64,000 bases of DNA from Dehalococcoidales bacterium (GTDB lineage Bacteria > Chloroflexota > Dehalococcoidia > Dehalococcoidales > UBA3254). The number at the start of each line of letters is the position of its first letter. Position 1 is the first letter of the stretch. The notes under the pieces were generated by a model. It had not been told where the DNA came from. It searched no databases and was given only the letters and a program-made list of their open reading frames with translations. The DNA is taken from contig JAFGOB010000031.1 in assembly GCA_016926695.1 (NCBI GenBank), positions 29,862-93,861 on the forward strand, read 5' to 3'. The position numbers and the translations under genes are program-made. Below, one piece after another: positions 1-9,078 of the stretch.

Positions 1-954
1 GTCATCCAGGCCGGTACCGGTAACAGCCGAAACGAAAACAGTATCAATCGATGCATCGCGGAAGGACGATCTTATCTCCTCTTTACGCTTCTTTACCTCA
101 GGAAGGTCCACTTTGTTTACCGCCACCACCTGGGGCCTCTTCGCCAGCGAAGCATCGAACATACTCAGCTCATTATTGACTCTGATCATGTTGTCCAGGG
201 GCGAATCAGAGGTACCGTCCAGTAAATGCACCAGCACTCTGGTGCGCATGGCATGGCGCAGGAAATCGTGTCCCAGGCCCCTGCCTGCATGGGCGCCATC
301 AATCAAACCGGGTATCTCCGCCATAACAAAGGCATCGCCCTCGACATTGACCACACCCAGTACCGGTTCAAGCGTGGTAAAAGGATAATCAGCTATCCTG
401 GGACTGGCTGCCGAGAGAGCAGCCAGTAATGAGGACTTCCCTGCATTGGGATAGCCGATGATGCCGGCATCAGCGATCAGACGCAGCTCCAAGATAATGG
501 TACGTTCCTGGCCGGTGATTCCCGGCTGGGCAATCCTGGGCGCCTGATTGGTAGCTGTAGCGTAATGTGTATTGCCGTAACCCCCGTTTCCTCCCCTGGC
601 TACTACCACCTCATCCCCGTTGTCCTTCAGGTCCTCCACAAGCTCAGGGTCACCGGACTCGTATTTCCTGTATACCAGCGTTCCCGGAGGCACGCTCAGA
701 TAAAGGTTTTCGCCGTTGGCCCCGTGCTTATTCTTGGTCATACCCGGCTGACCTTTCATGGCCTTGAAGTGCCTCTTGTGCTTGTAAGCCCGTAAAGTAC
801 TCACGCTGGCCTCGGCTTTTATTACCACGTCACCCCCTTTACCCCCATCACCCCCGTAAGGTCCACCGAAAGGCACAAATTTCTCCCTGCGAAAAGTTAC
901 TGCACCACTTCCTCCGTCTCCCGCCTTAACATGTAACTCGACTTTATCCAGCAT
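1..954 (-). CDS. obgE: GTPase Obg, C-terminal part outside window
   Basis: Ribosome-associated GTPase of the Obg/CgtA family, acting in 50S maturation and stress control. Reading leftward from the ATG at 952-954, the protein opens MLDKVELHVKAGDGGSG, the glycine-rich Obg fold (about residues 1-157). The G domain follows, with a Walker A segment GYPNAGKSSLL, the switch/G3 region AEIPGLIDGAHAGRGLG and the NKVD guanine-specificity motif. All 318 codons are open to the window edge, so the C-terminal part of the G domain and any OCT domain lie to the left. The start is the usual Obg start. An upstream purine-rich stretch may be the SD, but it is not ideally placed. Gene identity is certain; only completeness is unknown. 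Confidence 0.96.
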   Translation of the reverse strand, partial: MLDKVELHVKAGDGGSGAVTFRREKFVPFGGPYGGDGGKGGDVVIKAEASVSTLRAYKHKRHFKAMKGQPGMTKNKHGANGENLYLSVPPGTLVYRKYESGDPELVEDLKDNGDEVVVARGGNGGYGNTHYATATNQAPRIAQPGITGQERTIILELRLIADAGIIGYPNAGKSSLLAALSAASPRIADYPFTTLEPVLGVVNVEGDAFVMAEIPGLIDGAHAGRGLGHDFLRHAMRTRVLVHLLDGTSDSPLDNMIRVNNELSMFDASLAKRPQVVAVNKVDLPEVKKRKEEIRSSFRDASIDTVFVSAVTGTGLDD

Positions 955-1441
955 TAAACCGCTTGACCATCCTCTTTCTCTTTATACATTATGGCAATTA
1001 TCCTTCCACTGAATAAATATACCATACAACAGGTTATTTATTTTAATCTTTTATTTATCTATTCCAGTAGTAGATTATCAGTAATACTAATATTAATAGT
1101 ATCTTGTAAAAACCTGAACAACTATAATCGTTATCGATTCCAAATATTTACATAAACCTTGATTCACGCGCAGGTACCCTTACAAGGGTACAACTATGCA
1201 CGCTTTTCTGTCGATCGATATTTATAGCCGGCATATAGCTATTCTATAAAAACATACTCGTGAAACATATAGTGCATAAAGCAGTTACCCCCCGGTTGTT
1301 ATATAAGGAAGATTATATACGTTTGTTTTATAGGATGGTTCCGCAGACTTTCAGTAAGGGAGCCAGGTGAAAGGGATAAACAAAATATACCGGCGGCTAT
1401 AAAGTTGATATATAGTACATGTCCTGTGCGGCGACGGGGGA
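955..1441. other. AT-rich gene-free spacer between obgE and dnaA
   Basis: 487 bases without a convincing gene. It must carry the obgE promoter (transcribed leftward) and the end of dnaA transcription. It is visibly AT-rich, with many TAT/ATA steps. The only strong local symmetry is the GTACCCTT palindrome listed separately. I looked for DnaA boxes of the TTATNCACA type and saw none. Because the DnaA here has an altered box-recognition motif, absence of the consensus does not exclude an origin. Confidence 0.6.
1174..1191. promoter_or_regulatory. 18-bp palindrome, candidate operator
   Basis: GTACCCTT-AC-AAGGGTAC is a perfect inverted repeat with 8-bp arms and a 2-bp centre, lying about 220 bp upstream of the obgE start. 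It is too compact for a terminator (no U-tract) and fits a dimeric repressor site. No partner regulator can be named. Confidence 0.4.
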
Positions 1442-2800
1442 CTATTTCAAGTCTATCCGGCCCTGAATATCCGAGACGGTCTGCTTCAACTCCTGGTTTT
1501 CCAGTATGCCGGCGGATATTTTTTTACAGGCCTGGCTGACAAGAATAGGTTGCCTGCCCCCCAGCTCAAGACCAATCCGGGAAAGGGAATAGTCGGTATT
1601 TTCCCTGAGCAGGTACATGGTAATCTGGCGGGCAAGAGCTGTCTGCCTGTCCCTTTTGGTACTCTTGAGGTCCAGAACTTCAAGGTTAAAGTATTCGGCG
1701 ACAGTTTCCAGCAAAATGGCCGGAGCCGGAGGAGCTTTGGCTTTTTTGGTTGCTATATCTTCCAGCGCTTCGCTGGCCAGCTCCGGGGTTACGACGGCTC
1801 TAAGCAATTTAGCATATGCCACCACCCTGTTCAGGGAGCCTTCCAGCTCACGGATGTTTTGCTTGATGTGTTCCGCAATATATTCCAGGACATCCGGCGT
1901 GAGGTTGACCCCTTCTTTTCGAGCTTTAGAGGAGAGTATTTTCAGGCGTGTATCGAAGTCCGGGGGGTGGATTCCGGCGGAGAGACCCCATTCCAGCCGC
2001 GATCGAAGGCGTTCTTCAATCAGGGGAATGGAGTGAGGCGGGCAGTTGCTCGTAAGCGCTATCTGACGGTCGGTATCTCTCAAATCATTGAAAATGTGAA
2101 AAAAGCTTTCCTCCGTCTGCTCTTTTCCGCTTATAAACTGGATGTCATCTATCAGAAGCATGTCCGTGTTGCGGTACTTATCCCGGAAGTCATTGGTCTT
2201 TCTCTCACGCACTGAATTTACAAAGTCGGTGGTAAATTGTTCGGCGCTGACATAGACCACCTTCATACCCCGGTTCAGAGCGCTATTACCGATGGCATTA
2301 AGAAGATGGGTTTTACCCAACCCGACCCCTCCATAGATATAGAGCGGATTATAGCTGCTTAAACCCGGCTGGTCTGCCACACCCGAAGCGGCTGCATGAG
2401 CGAGCCTGTTGCAGCCGCTTACTATAAAGCTGTCAAAGGTGTATTTGGGATTAAGCCTCTGACAGGCAGCCCGTACGGGAAACATCGACATGGGTGCAGG
2501 ACTAACCGCGATAGCGTGTCCGGGATCCACGACAATATTCTGGTTATCTACGCTGAAGTTGACATTCACCTCTCTCTGGATGATCCCGATAAGGGTCTTT
2601 TCAATCAGAGAACGGAGATTTTTATCCAGATACTCCGCTACAAAGGTATTGGGTACACCGAGTACTAAATGGTTATTCTGATAGCTTAAGCCCCTTGACT
2701 TCTCCAACCAGGTCCTGTAATTGGCCTTGCTGACTTGAAGCTGCAACTGCCCCAGAGCTGTTTCCCAGATCTCCTGTGCTGTTTTGGCTTTCACGGGCAT
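1442..2800 (-). CDS. dnaA: Chromosomal replication initiator DnaA, atypical domain IV
   Basis: Replication initiator of 452 aa, normal family length. Domain I begins IWETALGQLQLQVSKANYRTWL. The AAA+ core has Walker A GGVGLGKTHLLNAIG, Walker B LLIDDIQFISGKEQTEESFF and the arginine-finger segment EERLRSRLEWGL. Domain IV has the basic helix with ALARQITMYLLRE, but the box-recognition signature, normally GGRDHTTVxHA, reads GGRQPILVSQA here. The two arginines and overall helix pattern remain. The gene stands alone: no dnaN, recF or gyrB beside it. It is divergent from fmt. The ATG start places the domain I motif at the usual distance. Confidence 0.95.
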   Translation of the reverse strand: MPVKAKTAQEIWETALGQLQLQVSKANYRTWLEKSRGLSYQNNHLVLGVPNTFVAEYLDKNLRSLIEKTLIGIIQREVNVNFSVDNQNIVVDPGHAIAVSPAPMSMFPVRAACQRLNPKYTFDSFIVSGCNRLAHAAASGVADQPGLSSYNPLYIYGGVGLGKTHLLNAIGNSALNRGMKVVYVSAEQFTTDFVNSVRERKTNDFRDKYRNTDMLLIDDIQFISGKEQTEESFFHIFNDLRDTDRQIALTSNCPPHSIPLIEERLRSRLEWGLSAGIHPPDFDTRLKILSSKARKEGVNLTPDVLEYIAEHIKQNIRELEGSLNRVVAYAKLLRAVVTPELASEALEDIATKKAKAPPAPAILLETVAEYFNLEVLDLKSTKRDRQTALARQITMYLLRENTDYSLSRIGLELGGRQPILVSQACKKISAGILENQELKQTVSDIQGRIDLK

Positions 2801-3096
2801 TCCTTATTTTCAAAACACGTCTACCCCTGAAATGAGACAAAAAGACACATTCCCAGGAAGTTACAGTGTTTGAAGGTAATCATTAAATGGTGGCGAGTTC
2901 TAGGATACCAACTGTAGCTTGTCACTGGCAAGGCTCTATACGTCAGTTCTGAGTCGTTTTCAGCCCCTCAAATTCCTTGCAAACCACGTGAAACAGGCCA
3001 ATTTGCCCATATTTGCGTTTTGAATTTAGAGATCATCCGGATGTTCATTGTTATCCGGTCAACCTGGTGTTAAAATTATCTGCGGAGGTTTTTTCA
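2801..3096. promoter_or_regulatory. Divergent dnaA / fmt intergenic region with fmt promoter
   Basis: Holds both divergent promoters. A good match for fmt is TTGTTA (3048-3053), 17 bp, TAAAAT (3071-3076). It would start transcription only a few bases before the SD GGAGG (3084-3088). The hexamer ATCCGG occurs twice (about 3035 and 3053), flanking the -35. No DnaA box of the TTATNCACA consensus was found next to dnaA. Confidence 0.5.
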
Positions 3097-4044
3097 TTGC
3101 GTATTGTTTACATGGGCTCTCCCGAACTGGCGGTTTTCCCTCTTCAGGTCCTTATACTTAATGGTCATGAAGTAGCGGCGGTCTATACATGCCCGGATAA
3201 ACCCGGCAGGAGAGGCCGTGATCCGCTCCCCACGCCTGTTAAACAAGCTGCCCTGGCCCTGGACCTACCGGTGATACAGCCTGCCAGCCTGAAAAACGTG
3301 ATGGTCCAGGAAGAGCTGGCTGATCTGAAACCGGAGGTCGTAATCGTGGCCGCTTACGGGCAAATACTGCCGCAAGAGGTACTGGATATACCCCCTTACG
3401 GCTGTATTAACATTCACCCTTCGTTGCTGCCCAAATACCGCGGTGCAGCCCCGGTACAGGCCGCAATACTGTCAGGCGAACGCTTCGCTGGCGTAAGCGT
3501 CATGCTGCTGGATGCGGGCTGGGATACCGGGCCTGTATTTTGCCGCGCTCAGATACCGGTGATGGACCGGGATACGACCCTTTCACTGTCCCCCAGGCTG
3601 TTTCAGGCAGGCGCCTTTATGCTGCTGGACGTGCTGTCCGCCTTACCGGGCGGTAAGCGTATACCGCTACCCCAGGATAACGAGGAGGCATCCTATTTTC
3701 CGGAAATTACCAGGGAAGAGGCAAGGCTGGACTGGAACCTGTCCGCCGTGGATATCTGGCGAAAAGTACGTGCCTATCAACCCTGGCCGGAGGCTTATAC
3801 TCTCTGGGAGGGGAAACAGTTAAAAATAATCGAAGCCATACCTGTCGGCGGCGATGAAAACCTGGAACCCGGAGTGGTAGTGGCCGTACCATCCGGAGAA
3901 AAAGGCTCTGGTATTTTTCCGGGTGTGGCAGCAGGCCGGGGAGTACTGAAGTTGTCGCGAGTGCAGATAGAAGGTAAACGGGCGGTGACAGGAGATGAGT
4001 TTATCCGGGGTTACAGGGATTTCATTGGCTCCATGCTAAATTGA
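3097..4044 (+). CDS. fmt: Methionyl-tRNA formyltransferase
   Basis: Formylates Met-tRNAfMet with 10-formyl-tetrahydrofolate to make initiator tRNA. The catalytic block NIHPSLLPKYRGAAPVQAAI, with the Asn-His pair, is intact and followed by GWDTGPVF. The C-terminal anticodon-stem-binding domain (about residues 205-310) is present. The reading frame stays open upstream to 3013, but the protein proper starts LRIVYMGSPELAV, so I place the start at TTG 3097, eight bases after the SD GGAGG at 3084-3088. That gives 315 aa, the standard size. cdsA follows about 150 bp downstream on the same strand. Confidence 0.95.
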   Translation: MRIVYMGSPELAVFPLQVLILNGHEVAAVYTCPDKPGRRGRDPLPTPVKQAALALDLPVIQPASLKNVMVQEELADLKPEVVIVAAYGQILPQEVLDIPPYGCINIHPSLLPKYRGAAPVQAAILSGERFAGVSVMLLDAGWDTGPVFCRAQIPVMDRDTTLSLSPRLFQAGAFMLLDVLSALPGGKRIPLPQDNEEASYFPEITREEARLDWNLSAVDIWRKVRAYQPWPEAYTLWEGKQLKIIEAIPVGGDENLEPGVVVAVPSGEKGSGIFPGVAAGRGVLKLSRVQIEGKRAVTGDEFIRGYRDFIGSMLN

Positions 4045-4195
4045 AGTACGGGGAATTATTACAATATCATCCGTGTGTGCTCGCGCAGGCGGGCCGGTTT
4101 AGGCTCAAAAACAACCTGGTCGCTTGAGATGCAGTTGCATTAACTTCCAAATCTGTTAAAATTAGGGAAATTATTAACCTCGTGTCAGGAGCGGA

Positions 4196-5050
4196 ATGAG
4201 CCAGGCAGACCAGGATGCAAAAGATAGGCTCTCTACCCGGAAGCGCGTAATAACATCGTTGATAGGTATTCCTATCGTAGTGGCTCTGGTCTGGTTCAAT
4301 ACGCCTATTCCCTGGTTTACATTACTGGCCGTTGGTTGGGGGCTGGGCGGTGTTCATGAGTTTTACAATCTGGTCAAACGTTCAAAGGAAATATCTCCCC
4401 TGGTTTATTTCGGGCTTCTCTGGTCGCTGCTCCTGATTATCAGCCCTCATATCGGCAGCATTCCGCATTTTAACGGGATTTCCTCCTGCTCATTATTCCT
4501 TACCGCCGGTGTAATAATATCTTTGCTTCTTCTGCTCTGGCGCAATGGAAAAGAACAGGCTTTTTCCGCCTGGGCATGGACCGTGGCGGGTGTGCTTTAT
4601 ATAGGCTGGCTGTTGAGCAACCTGGTAGCGCTCAGAATGCTGGAGGACGGGCGGGGATGGGTATTCCTGGCTATTTTAAGTACCTTCGCCTCGGATTCCA
4701 GTGCGTATTTTGCAGGAAGAGCTCTGGGCAAACATAAGTTGGCCCCTTATATCAGCCCTAAGAAGTCCTGGGAAGGTACAGCGGCGGGTATAGCCGGAGC
4801 AATTGCCTGTAGCACGATACTGGCTTATCTGTTCGGTTTACCCGTTTCATGGTGGAAGATAGTGATCCTGGGGGCCTTGCTTAGCATGACCGGGCAACTC
4901 GGAGACCTGGTCAAATCGCTTTTCAAGAGAAACATGGCGGTGAAAGACTCAGGCAATATCCTGCCGGGTCACGGAGGATTTCTGGACCGCATGGACAGCC
5001 TGGCTTTTGCCGGAGTGATCGTATACTATTTCGTGTTATTCACCACTTAG
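4196..5050 (+). CDS. cdsA: Phosphatidate cytidylyltransferase
   Basis: Integral membrane enzyme making CDP-diacylglycerol from phosphatidate and CTP, the branch point of phospholipid synthesis. The 284-aa protein has about eight hydrophobic segments. Near the C-terminus is the family signature: SLFKRNMAVKDSGN, then LPGHGGFLDRMD, which carries the metal- and substrate-binding Asp residues. ATG 4196 follows AGGAG (4187-4191), a somewhat short spacing. The stop overlaps the convergent receiver gene by 4 bases. In this genome CDP-DAG might feed phosphatidylinositol, given the inositol phosphate synthase at 59-60 kb, but that link is only inference. Confidence 0.94.
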   Translation: MSQADQDAKDRLSTRKRVITSLIGIPIVVALVWFNTPIPWFTLLAVGWGLGGVHEFYNLVKRSKEISPLVYFGLLWSLLLIISPHIGSIPHFNGISSCSLFLTAGVIISLLLLLWRNGKEQAFSAWAWTVAGVLYIGWLLSNLVALRMLEDGRGWVFLAILSTFASDSSAYFAGRALGKHKLAPYISPKKSWEGTAAGIAGAIACSTILAYLFGLPVSWWKIVILGALLSMTGQLGDLVKSLFKRNMAVKDSGNILPGHGGFLDRMDSLAFAGVIVYYFVLFTT

Positions 5051-5436
5051 GCTGAAACCATCAGGTCGTAAGTCTGGCTTCGCCGGGAAAAGGCCCTGAT
5101 GCGGGCCATCAACTCGGGACTATCTGCTTCGTCCGGGAAGTATCCATCTATTTCCATTGTCCGGAACTTTTTCCAATCTGTCCCTGATTTGTTGAACATC
5201 ACGGCTACGGGCATCCTTCCCGCATCGACAGCGTTTTTACATACGGTATCCGTATCGTGAAAATGATGGTCCACGATGATCATGTCAAATGTTTCCTGCC
5301 GCAAAATTTCGGGAAGACCACAGGCCGATGAGCAATCTTTTATACTCACCTCGTTCGGATTCAGACGGGCGTTTAACCTCTGTAGCATGGTCCGGCTGCC
5401 GATTGCCAGGATTTTTATTCTTGTTTTCGTTATCAT
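5047..5436 (-). CDS. Orphan CheY-like receiver domain, degenerate
   Basis: Stand-alone receiver-like protein (129 aa from ATG 5436; a TTG six codons upstream is possible). The beta1 strand KILAIGSR lacks the usual acidic pair. The beta3 strand FDMIIVDHH keeps the phospho-acceptor Asp. The segment before beta5 contains VMFNKSG with a candidate conserved Lys, and the C-terminus SPELMARIRAFSRR matches receiver alpha5. With the metal-binding acidic pair missing, phosphorylation may be weak or lost. No output domain and no kinase neighbour. No clear SD; a TATACT sequence lies just upstream of the ATG, so a leaderless transcript is conceivable. It is convergent with cdsA, overlapping by 4 bases. 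Confidence 0.7.
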   Translation of the reverse strand: MITKTRIKILAIGSRTMLQRLNARLNPNEVSIKDCSSACGLPEILRQETFDMIIVDHHFHDTDTVCKNAVDAGRMPVAVMFNKSGTDWKKFRTMEIDGYFPDEADSPELMARIRAFSRRSQTYDLMVSA

Positions 5437-5544
5437 TAATATAGTATATCGCAACCGGGGTAAAAAACGGGTTACTTGGGGATTGATGAACGTAAAGTAA
5501 ACGTTACAAGGGGGTAAATAAAGGTTAATTTTTCCCGGTGCCGG

Positions 5545-6204
5545 TTAAAGGTGACTTGACGGGCTATCTTTGTGATAGCGCAGCTCAAGTCCGCGGATTT
5601 CCTCGTTATCCTGTAGATCGCAGTCCAGCGCCTTCAGGACGTCATGTATTAACCTGACGGACCCGGAAGGAAGGGGAATCTGCCGGCCGTTAATATAGAG
5701 TGAAAGCCGCTCCAGGTTAGGTTGAATATAGCCTTCCTCCAGCAGGTCGGCCACTTCTTTAACGTCACCCAGCCCGAATTGCGGTACTGTTGTCTCCAGG
5801 GGTTCGTCCGTAACAACAGCGAATAGGTTGACGGCTACATCCAGAAGCGGTCCGGCTTCCTTGCGGTGTATTTCTATCTTGGGTGCATCTCCCCGGCTGA
5901 AGCCTTCGGTCAGGATAATATCATAGTCTTCACCCAGGTAGCGGGCCAGCTCCCCGGCAGTGAGTTCACTGGGGATGGGTTTTATGATCTGGATTTCCGT
6001 GGTGGAGCTTACCACCGTAGCGGCTGCTCCGGCCCTGGCGTGCCGCCAGCTATCTTTGCTGGGATCGTCAAAACTGATGCTGTGGTGAGAGTGTTTGATA
6101 GTGGCCACTTTGTAACCTCGTACGCTGAGTTCACGGATCAGCTTTTCCAGAAAAGTGGTCTTGCCTGTGCTGGACTTGCCGACGATTGAAATTACCAGTG
6201 GCAT
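5545..6204 (-). CDS. mobB: Molybdopterin-guanine dinucleotide biosynthesis protein MobB
   Basis: P-loop GTP-binding protein assisting MobA in attaching GMP to molybdopterin. Walker A GKSSTGKTT is at residues 9-17, followed by the MobB-typical VATIKHSHH and the DIILTEGFSRGDAPKIEIHR block. The first 160 residues are MobB. The C-terminal 60 residues include a hydrophilic extension with YINGRQIPLPSG, seen in fused or extended MobB proteins. ATG 6204 has a strong purine SD (GAGGAGG) upstream. It fits functionally with modABC and the candidate Moco leader at 16.8-20 kb and implies molybdoenzymes outside the window. Confidence 0.88.
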   Translation of the reverse strand: MPLVISIVGKSSTGKTTFLEKLIRELSVRGYKVATIKHSHHSISFDDPSKDSWRHARAGAAATVVSSTTEIQIIKPIPSELTAGELARYLGEDYDIILTEGFSRGDAPKIEIHRKEAGPLLDVAVNLFAVVTDEPLETTVPQFGLGDVKEVADLLEEGYIQPNLERLSLYINGRQIPLPSGSVRLIHDVLKALDCDLQDNEEIRGLELRYHKDSPSSHL

Positions 6205-6330
6205 ACCTGTTTCCTCCTCTATTGACCATTTTAAGCGTCCGGATCAGGTCTTATTGATGAAAAATTGCTGTACTTGAACCGTCAGGAATGCAATTTCCAT
6301 ACCGGTTTATATTATAATTCAGCCGGGCGA

Positions 6331-7158
6331 TTAAGAAAAATGTGATGCTATCCAGCCGATTATGCCCGCCATTTCCAGGCCCACATATGAAATTATTCCT
6401 ACCAGAATGTAGTTCAGCCATTTCCCCGGCAGCCGGTGGGCTGTGATGGCTCCGATCTGGGCCATCCCGATGCTTGTCACGGAAAGGGCGATCCAGGCCG
6501 GCCAGTGTATGTAGCCCAGGGTGTAGCCGGGTAAACCGGTGGACCCGATGCCGTTCAATATATAGCCTGTTATGCCTCCGGTGCTGGTAAAGAGCATCAT
6601 GGCCAGGGAAGTACCGGCAGCGTTGCGTATAGAGAATCTCAGTACCAGCACAAGCAGGGGGACTGCCAGAACGCCTCCGCCTATTCCCATGAGACCTGTG
6701 ATAACGCCGATTGGAAGTGCCACGGCGATCCAGAGCCAGCGGCTTTCACGTACGGGTTGGGGGGTATCGTAAATTTTTAATGTGACCATACGCAGAGCGA
6801 TGATAATAGCCAGCGCTCCAAAGCCTGTTTTTATGGCAGAACCGGGAATACGGGCCGCCAGGGTTGCCCCGATAAAGCTGCCTGCCGCCGTAAATATCCC
6901 CATGTACACGGCTGCTTTCCAGTAGATGCCGTTCCTTTTTTGATACTGCCATACCCCGCTGGCTGCGGTGGGCAGAACTACTGCCAGCGAAGTGGCGCAG
7001 GCTATCTTGATAGCCAGGTCGGTGCTGATTCCCGAGGAGGAATAAATCCAGTACTGCACCGGGGTTAATACGATACCGCCGCCGATGCCCAGGAGCCCGC
7101 TGAGAAAACCGATACCTATGCCGGTGCACAGGAGTATAACAATCTGAAGGACGGGCAT
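6331..7158 (-). CDS. TauE/SafE (TSUP) family membrane exporter
   Basis: Polytopic membrane protein of 275 aa in the sulfite exporter TauE/SafE family. It has the family's two related halves: GIGIGFLSGLLGIGGGIVLTP at the start and ALPIGVITGLMGIGGGVLAVP in the middle. Each is a glycine-rich re-entrant-type motif, with about eight hydrophobic segments in all. The substrate (sulfite, sulfoacetate, other organosulfonates or anions) cannot be read from sequence. It lies between mobB and proS, all on the minus strand but with a 126-bp gap from mobB. Confidence 0.88.
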   Translation of the reverse strand: MPVLQIVILLCTGIGIGFLSGLLGIGGGIVLTPVQYWIYSSSGISTDLAIKIACATSLAVVLPTAASGVWQYQKRNGIYWKAAVYMGIFTAAGSFIGATLAARIPGSAIKTGFGALAIIIALRMVTLKIYDTPQPVRESRWLWIAVALPIGVITGLMGIGGGVLAVPLLVLVLRFSIRNAAGTSLAMMLFTSTGGITGYILNGIGSTGLPGYTLGYIHWPAWIALSVTSIGMAQIGAITAHRLPGKWLNYILVGIISYVGLEMAGIIGWIASHFS

Positions 7159-7192
7159 CAGACCGTCCTTTCAGATTGCATTACGGGTGGCT

Positions 7193-8914
7193 TCAATGAC
7201 ATTTCTGAACCAGTTCCTCTTTTATCAGGTGCTTTAGAAAATCAACGATACCGGACAGAGGCATGACCTGTGCCTTTTTATCGGTACGGCGTTTGAACTC
7301 AACGTTATTGCAGTCAAGGGTGCGGGGGCTGATCGTAACTCTCAGGGGTATTCCGATCAAATCGGCATCGTTGAATTTTACTCCGGCGGTTTCCAGACGG
7401 TCGTCGAAAAGCACTTCGATTCCCTGTTCCTCCATCTCCCGGTAGAGATTATTGGCGGCTTCGGCAACCACGGGATTTTCCAGGAACAAGCCTGTCAGGT
7501 GGACCTGGTAGGGGGAAATCGACAGCGGCCAGATGATACCCTTATCGTCATGACTCTGTTCGACGGCAGCAGCCATAAGACGTCCGACCCCTATGCCATA
7601 TGTTCCCATTACGATAGGCCTGGAGACCCCTCTCTCATCGATGAACCTGGCTCCCATCTTTTCGCTGTAGAGTGTACCCAGCTTGAAAATATGCCCTACC
7701 TCAATACCCCGTGTCGAGGAAAGGGGTGCTCCGCATTTGGGACAGGAATCGCCGGTGCGAGCTCTGGCAATATCCTGGATGATATCTGCCGAAAAGTCAC
7801 GTGGATAGTTGACGTTCTTGATGTGAACGTCCTTCTTATTTCCCCCAGCCGCGAAATTTATACCGGCCACCAGGGAATCATCTGCGACTACTTTTACTTT
7901 CCCTTTCAAGCCCACCGGTGAGACGAATCCGGCTACTATGCCTGCCGACTGAATCTGCTCATCGGTAGCCATGCTCAGGTCATTGCAGTGCAGGACCTTT
8001 TTAAGCTTGATCTCATTAATCTCAAAGTCTCCCCGGATCAGGGCTATTATGAATTCACCGTCGGCCGTGTACAGTACAGCCTTAAGGGTATGGTCCGGTT
8101 TGACATTCAAAAAAACTGAGATTTCTTCAATGGAGGTTAGACCGGGTGTACTGACCTCTTCCAGCGGCAGGGGGCTTTCGGGAGCCATCTTTTCCTTGAC
8201 GCTGACCATTTTTTCCATGTTGGCTGCATAATTGCAGGACTGGCAGAAGATGATTTCGTCTTCTCCGCTGGGGGCCACCAGCATGAACTCGAATGAGTCC
8301 TTTCCCCCGATAGCGCCGCTGTCTGCTTCAACCAGCAGAGCGGGCAGACCGCAGCGTGCGAAGATGTTGCTGTAGGCCTGCCGCATCTTTTCATAGCTGA
8401 GATCAAGCCCTTTTTCATCCGTGTCGTAGCTGTACAGGTCGTGCATAACGAACTCACGTACCCGGAGCAGCCCCCCGCGTGGACGGGGCTCGTCCCTTAG
8501 CTTGGTGTGCAGTTGATAGAGCATAAGGGGCAGGTCGCGGTAGCTCTGGACGTTGTGGCTGACCAGGTCGGTTATGATTTCCTCGTGCGTCGGGCCAAGC
8601 ACGAGCTGGTGCCCGCGGCGGTCTTTAAGGTGAAAAAGGATTTCTCCCATGACCTCTTCACGCCCTGATTTTTGCCATATCTCGACCGGATGGATGACGG
8701 GCAGAATTACTTCCTGTCCGCCCGCCTTATTGGACTCGTCCCTGATAATATCCTGGATCTTTACCAGTACACGCCTTCCCAGGGGCAGGAAGGAATAGAC
8801 GCCGGCGGTCAACTGGTTTATCATGCCGGACTTCAACAACAGTTGATGGCTGACGGTATCCGCGTCCGCGGGGACTTCTCTAAGGGTTTTGCCGAATGAT
8901 CTTGAAAATCGCAT
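7193..8914 (-). CDS. proS: Prolyl-tRNA synthetase, bacterial type
   Basis: Class II synthetase charging tRNA-Pro. Motif 2/3 blocks are visible: GPTHEEIITDLV, RDEPRPRGGLLRVREFVMHDLYS, and near the end GTYGIGVGRLMAA. The editing (INS/YbaK-like) domain occupies about residues 225-380, which makes this the long bacterial form; 573 aa is normal. The frame is open to an ATG at 8935, but the ATG at 8914 (MRFSRSFGKTL) follows GGAG closely and starts exactly where family members do. It is divergent from the ferredoxin-like gene at 9079. Confidence 0.95.
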   Translation of the reverse strand: MRFSRSFGKTLREVPADADTVSHQLLLKSGMINQLTAGVYSFLPLGRRVLVKIQDIIRDESNKAGGQEVILPVIHPVEIWQKSGREEVMGEILFHLKDRRGHQLVLGPTHEEIITDLVSHNVQSYRDLPLMLYQLHTKLRDEPRPRGGLLRVREFVMHDLYSYDTDEKGLDLSYEKMRQAYSNIFARCGLPALLVEADSGAIGGKDSFEFMLVAPSGEDEIIFCQSCNYAANMEKMVSVKEKMAPESPLPLEEVSTPGLTSIEEISVFLNVKPDHTLKAVLYTADGEFIIALIRGDFEINEIKLKKVLHCNDLSMATDEQIQSAGIVAGFVSPVGLKGKVKVVADDSLVAGINFAAGGNKKDVHIKNVNYPRDFSADIIQDIARARTGDSCPKCGAPLSSTRGIEVGHIFKLGTLYSEKMGARFIDERGVSRPIVMGTYGIGVGRLMAAAVEQSHDDKGIIWPLSISPYQVHLTGLFLENPVVAEAANNLYREMEEQGIEVLFDDRLETAGVKFNDADLIGIPLRVTISPRTLDCNNVEFKRRTDKKAQVMPLSGIVDFLKHLIKEELVQKCH

Positions 8915-9078
8915 CTTTCTCCAATCCTGTGACATTAAATATCAGTAAAAGCTTTTATTTTTTATAATACAACATCCGGGTCGTGAGTTACGAGTGGTGT
9001 TTTTTTCGTGCCGGATGCCGATAAAAATTGTCATGGAATATAATATAATAATCAGGTAATGCAGGTGAGAAGAAATTT

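Noticed and set aside
1550..2215. Long open frames antisense to dnaA, glnA, amt, kamA and other genes
   Set aside because: They are shadows of conserved genes on the other strand, with no SD and no recognisable domains.
955..3096. Chromosome origin around dnaA
   Set aside because: No cluster of TTATNCACA boxes and no dnaN/recF neighbours; kept only as an open question because the DnaA motif is altered.
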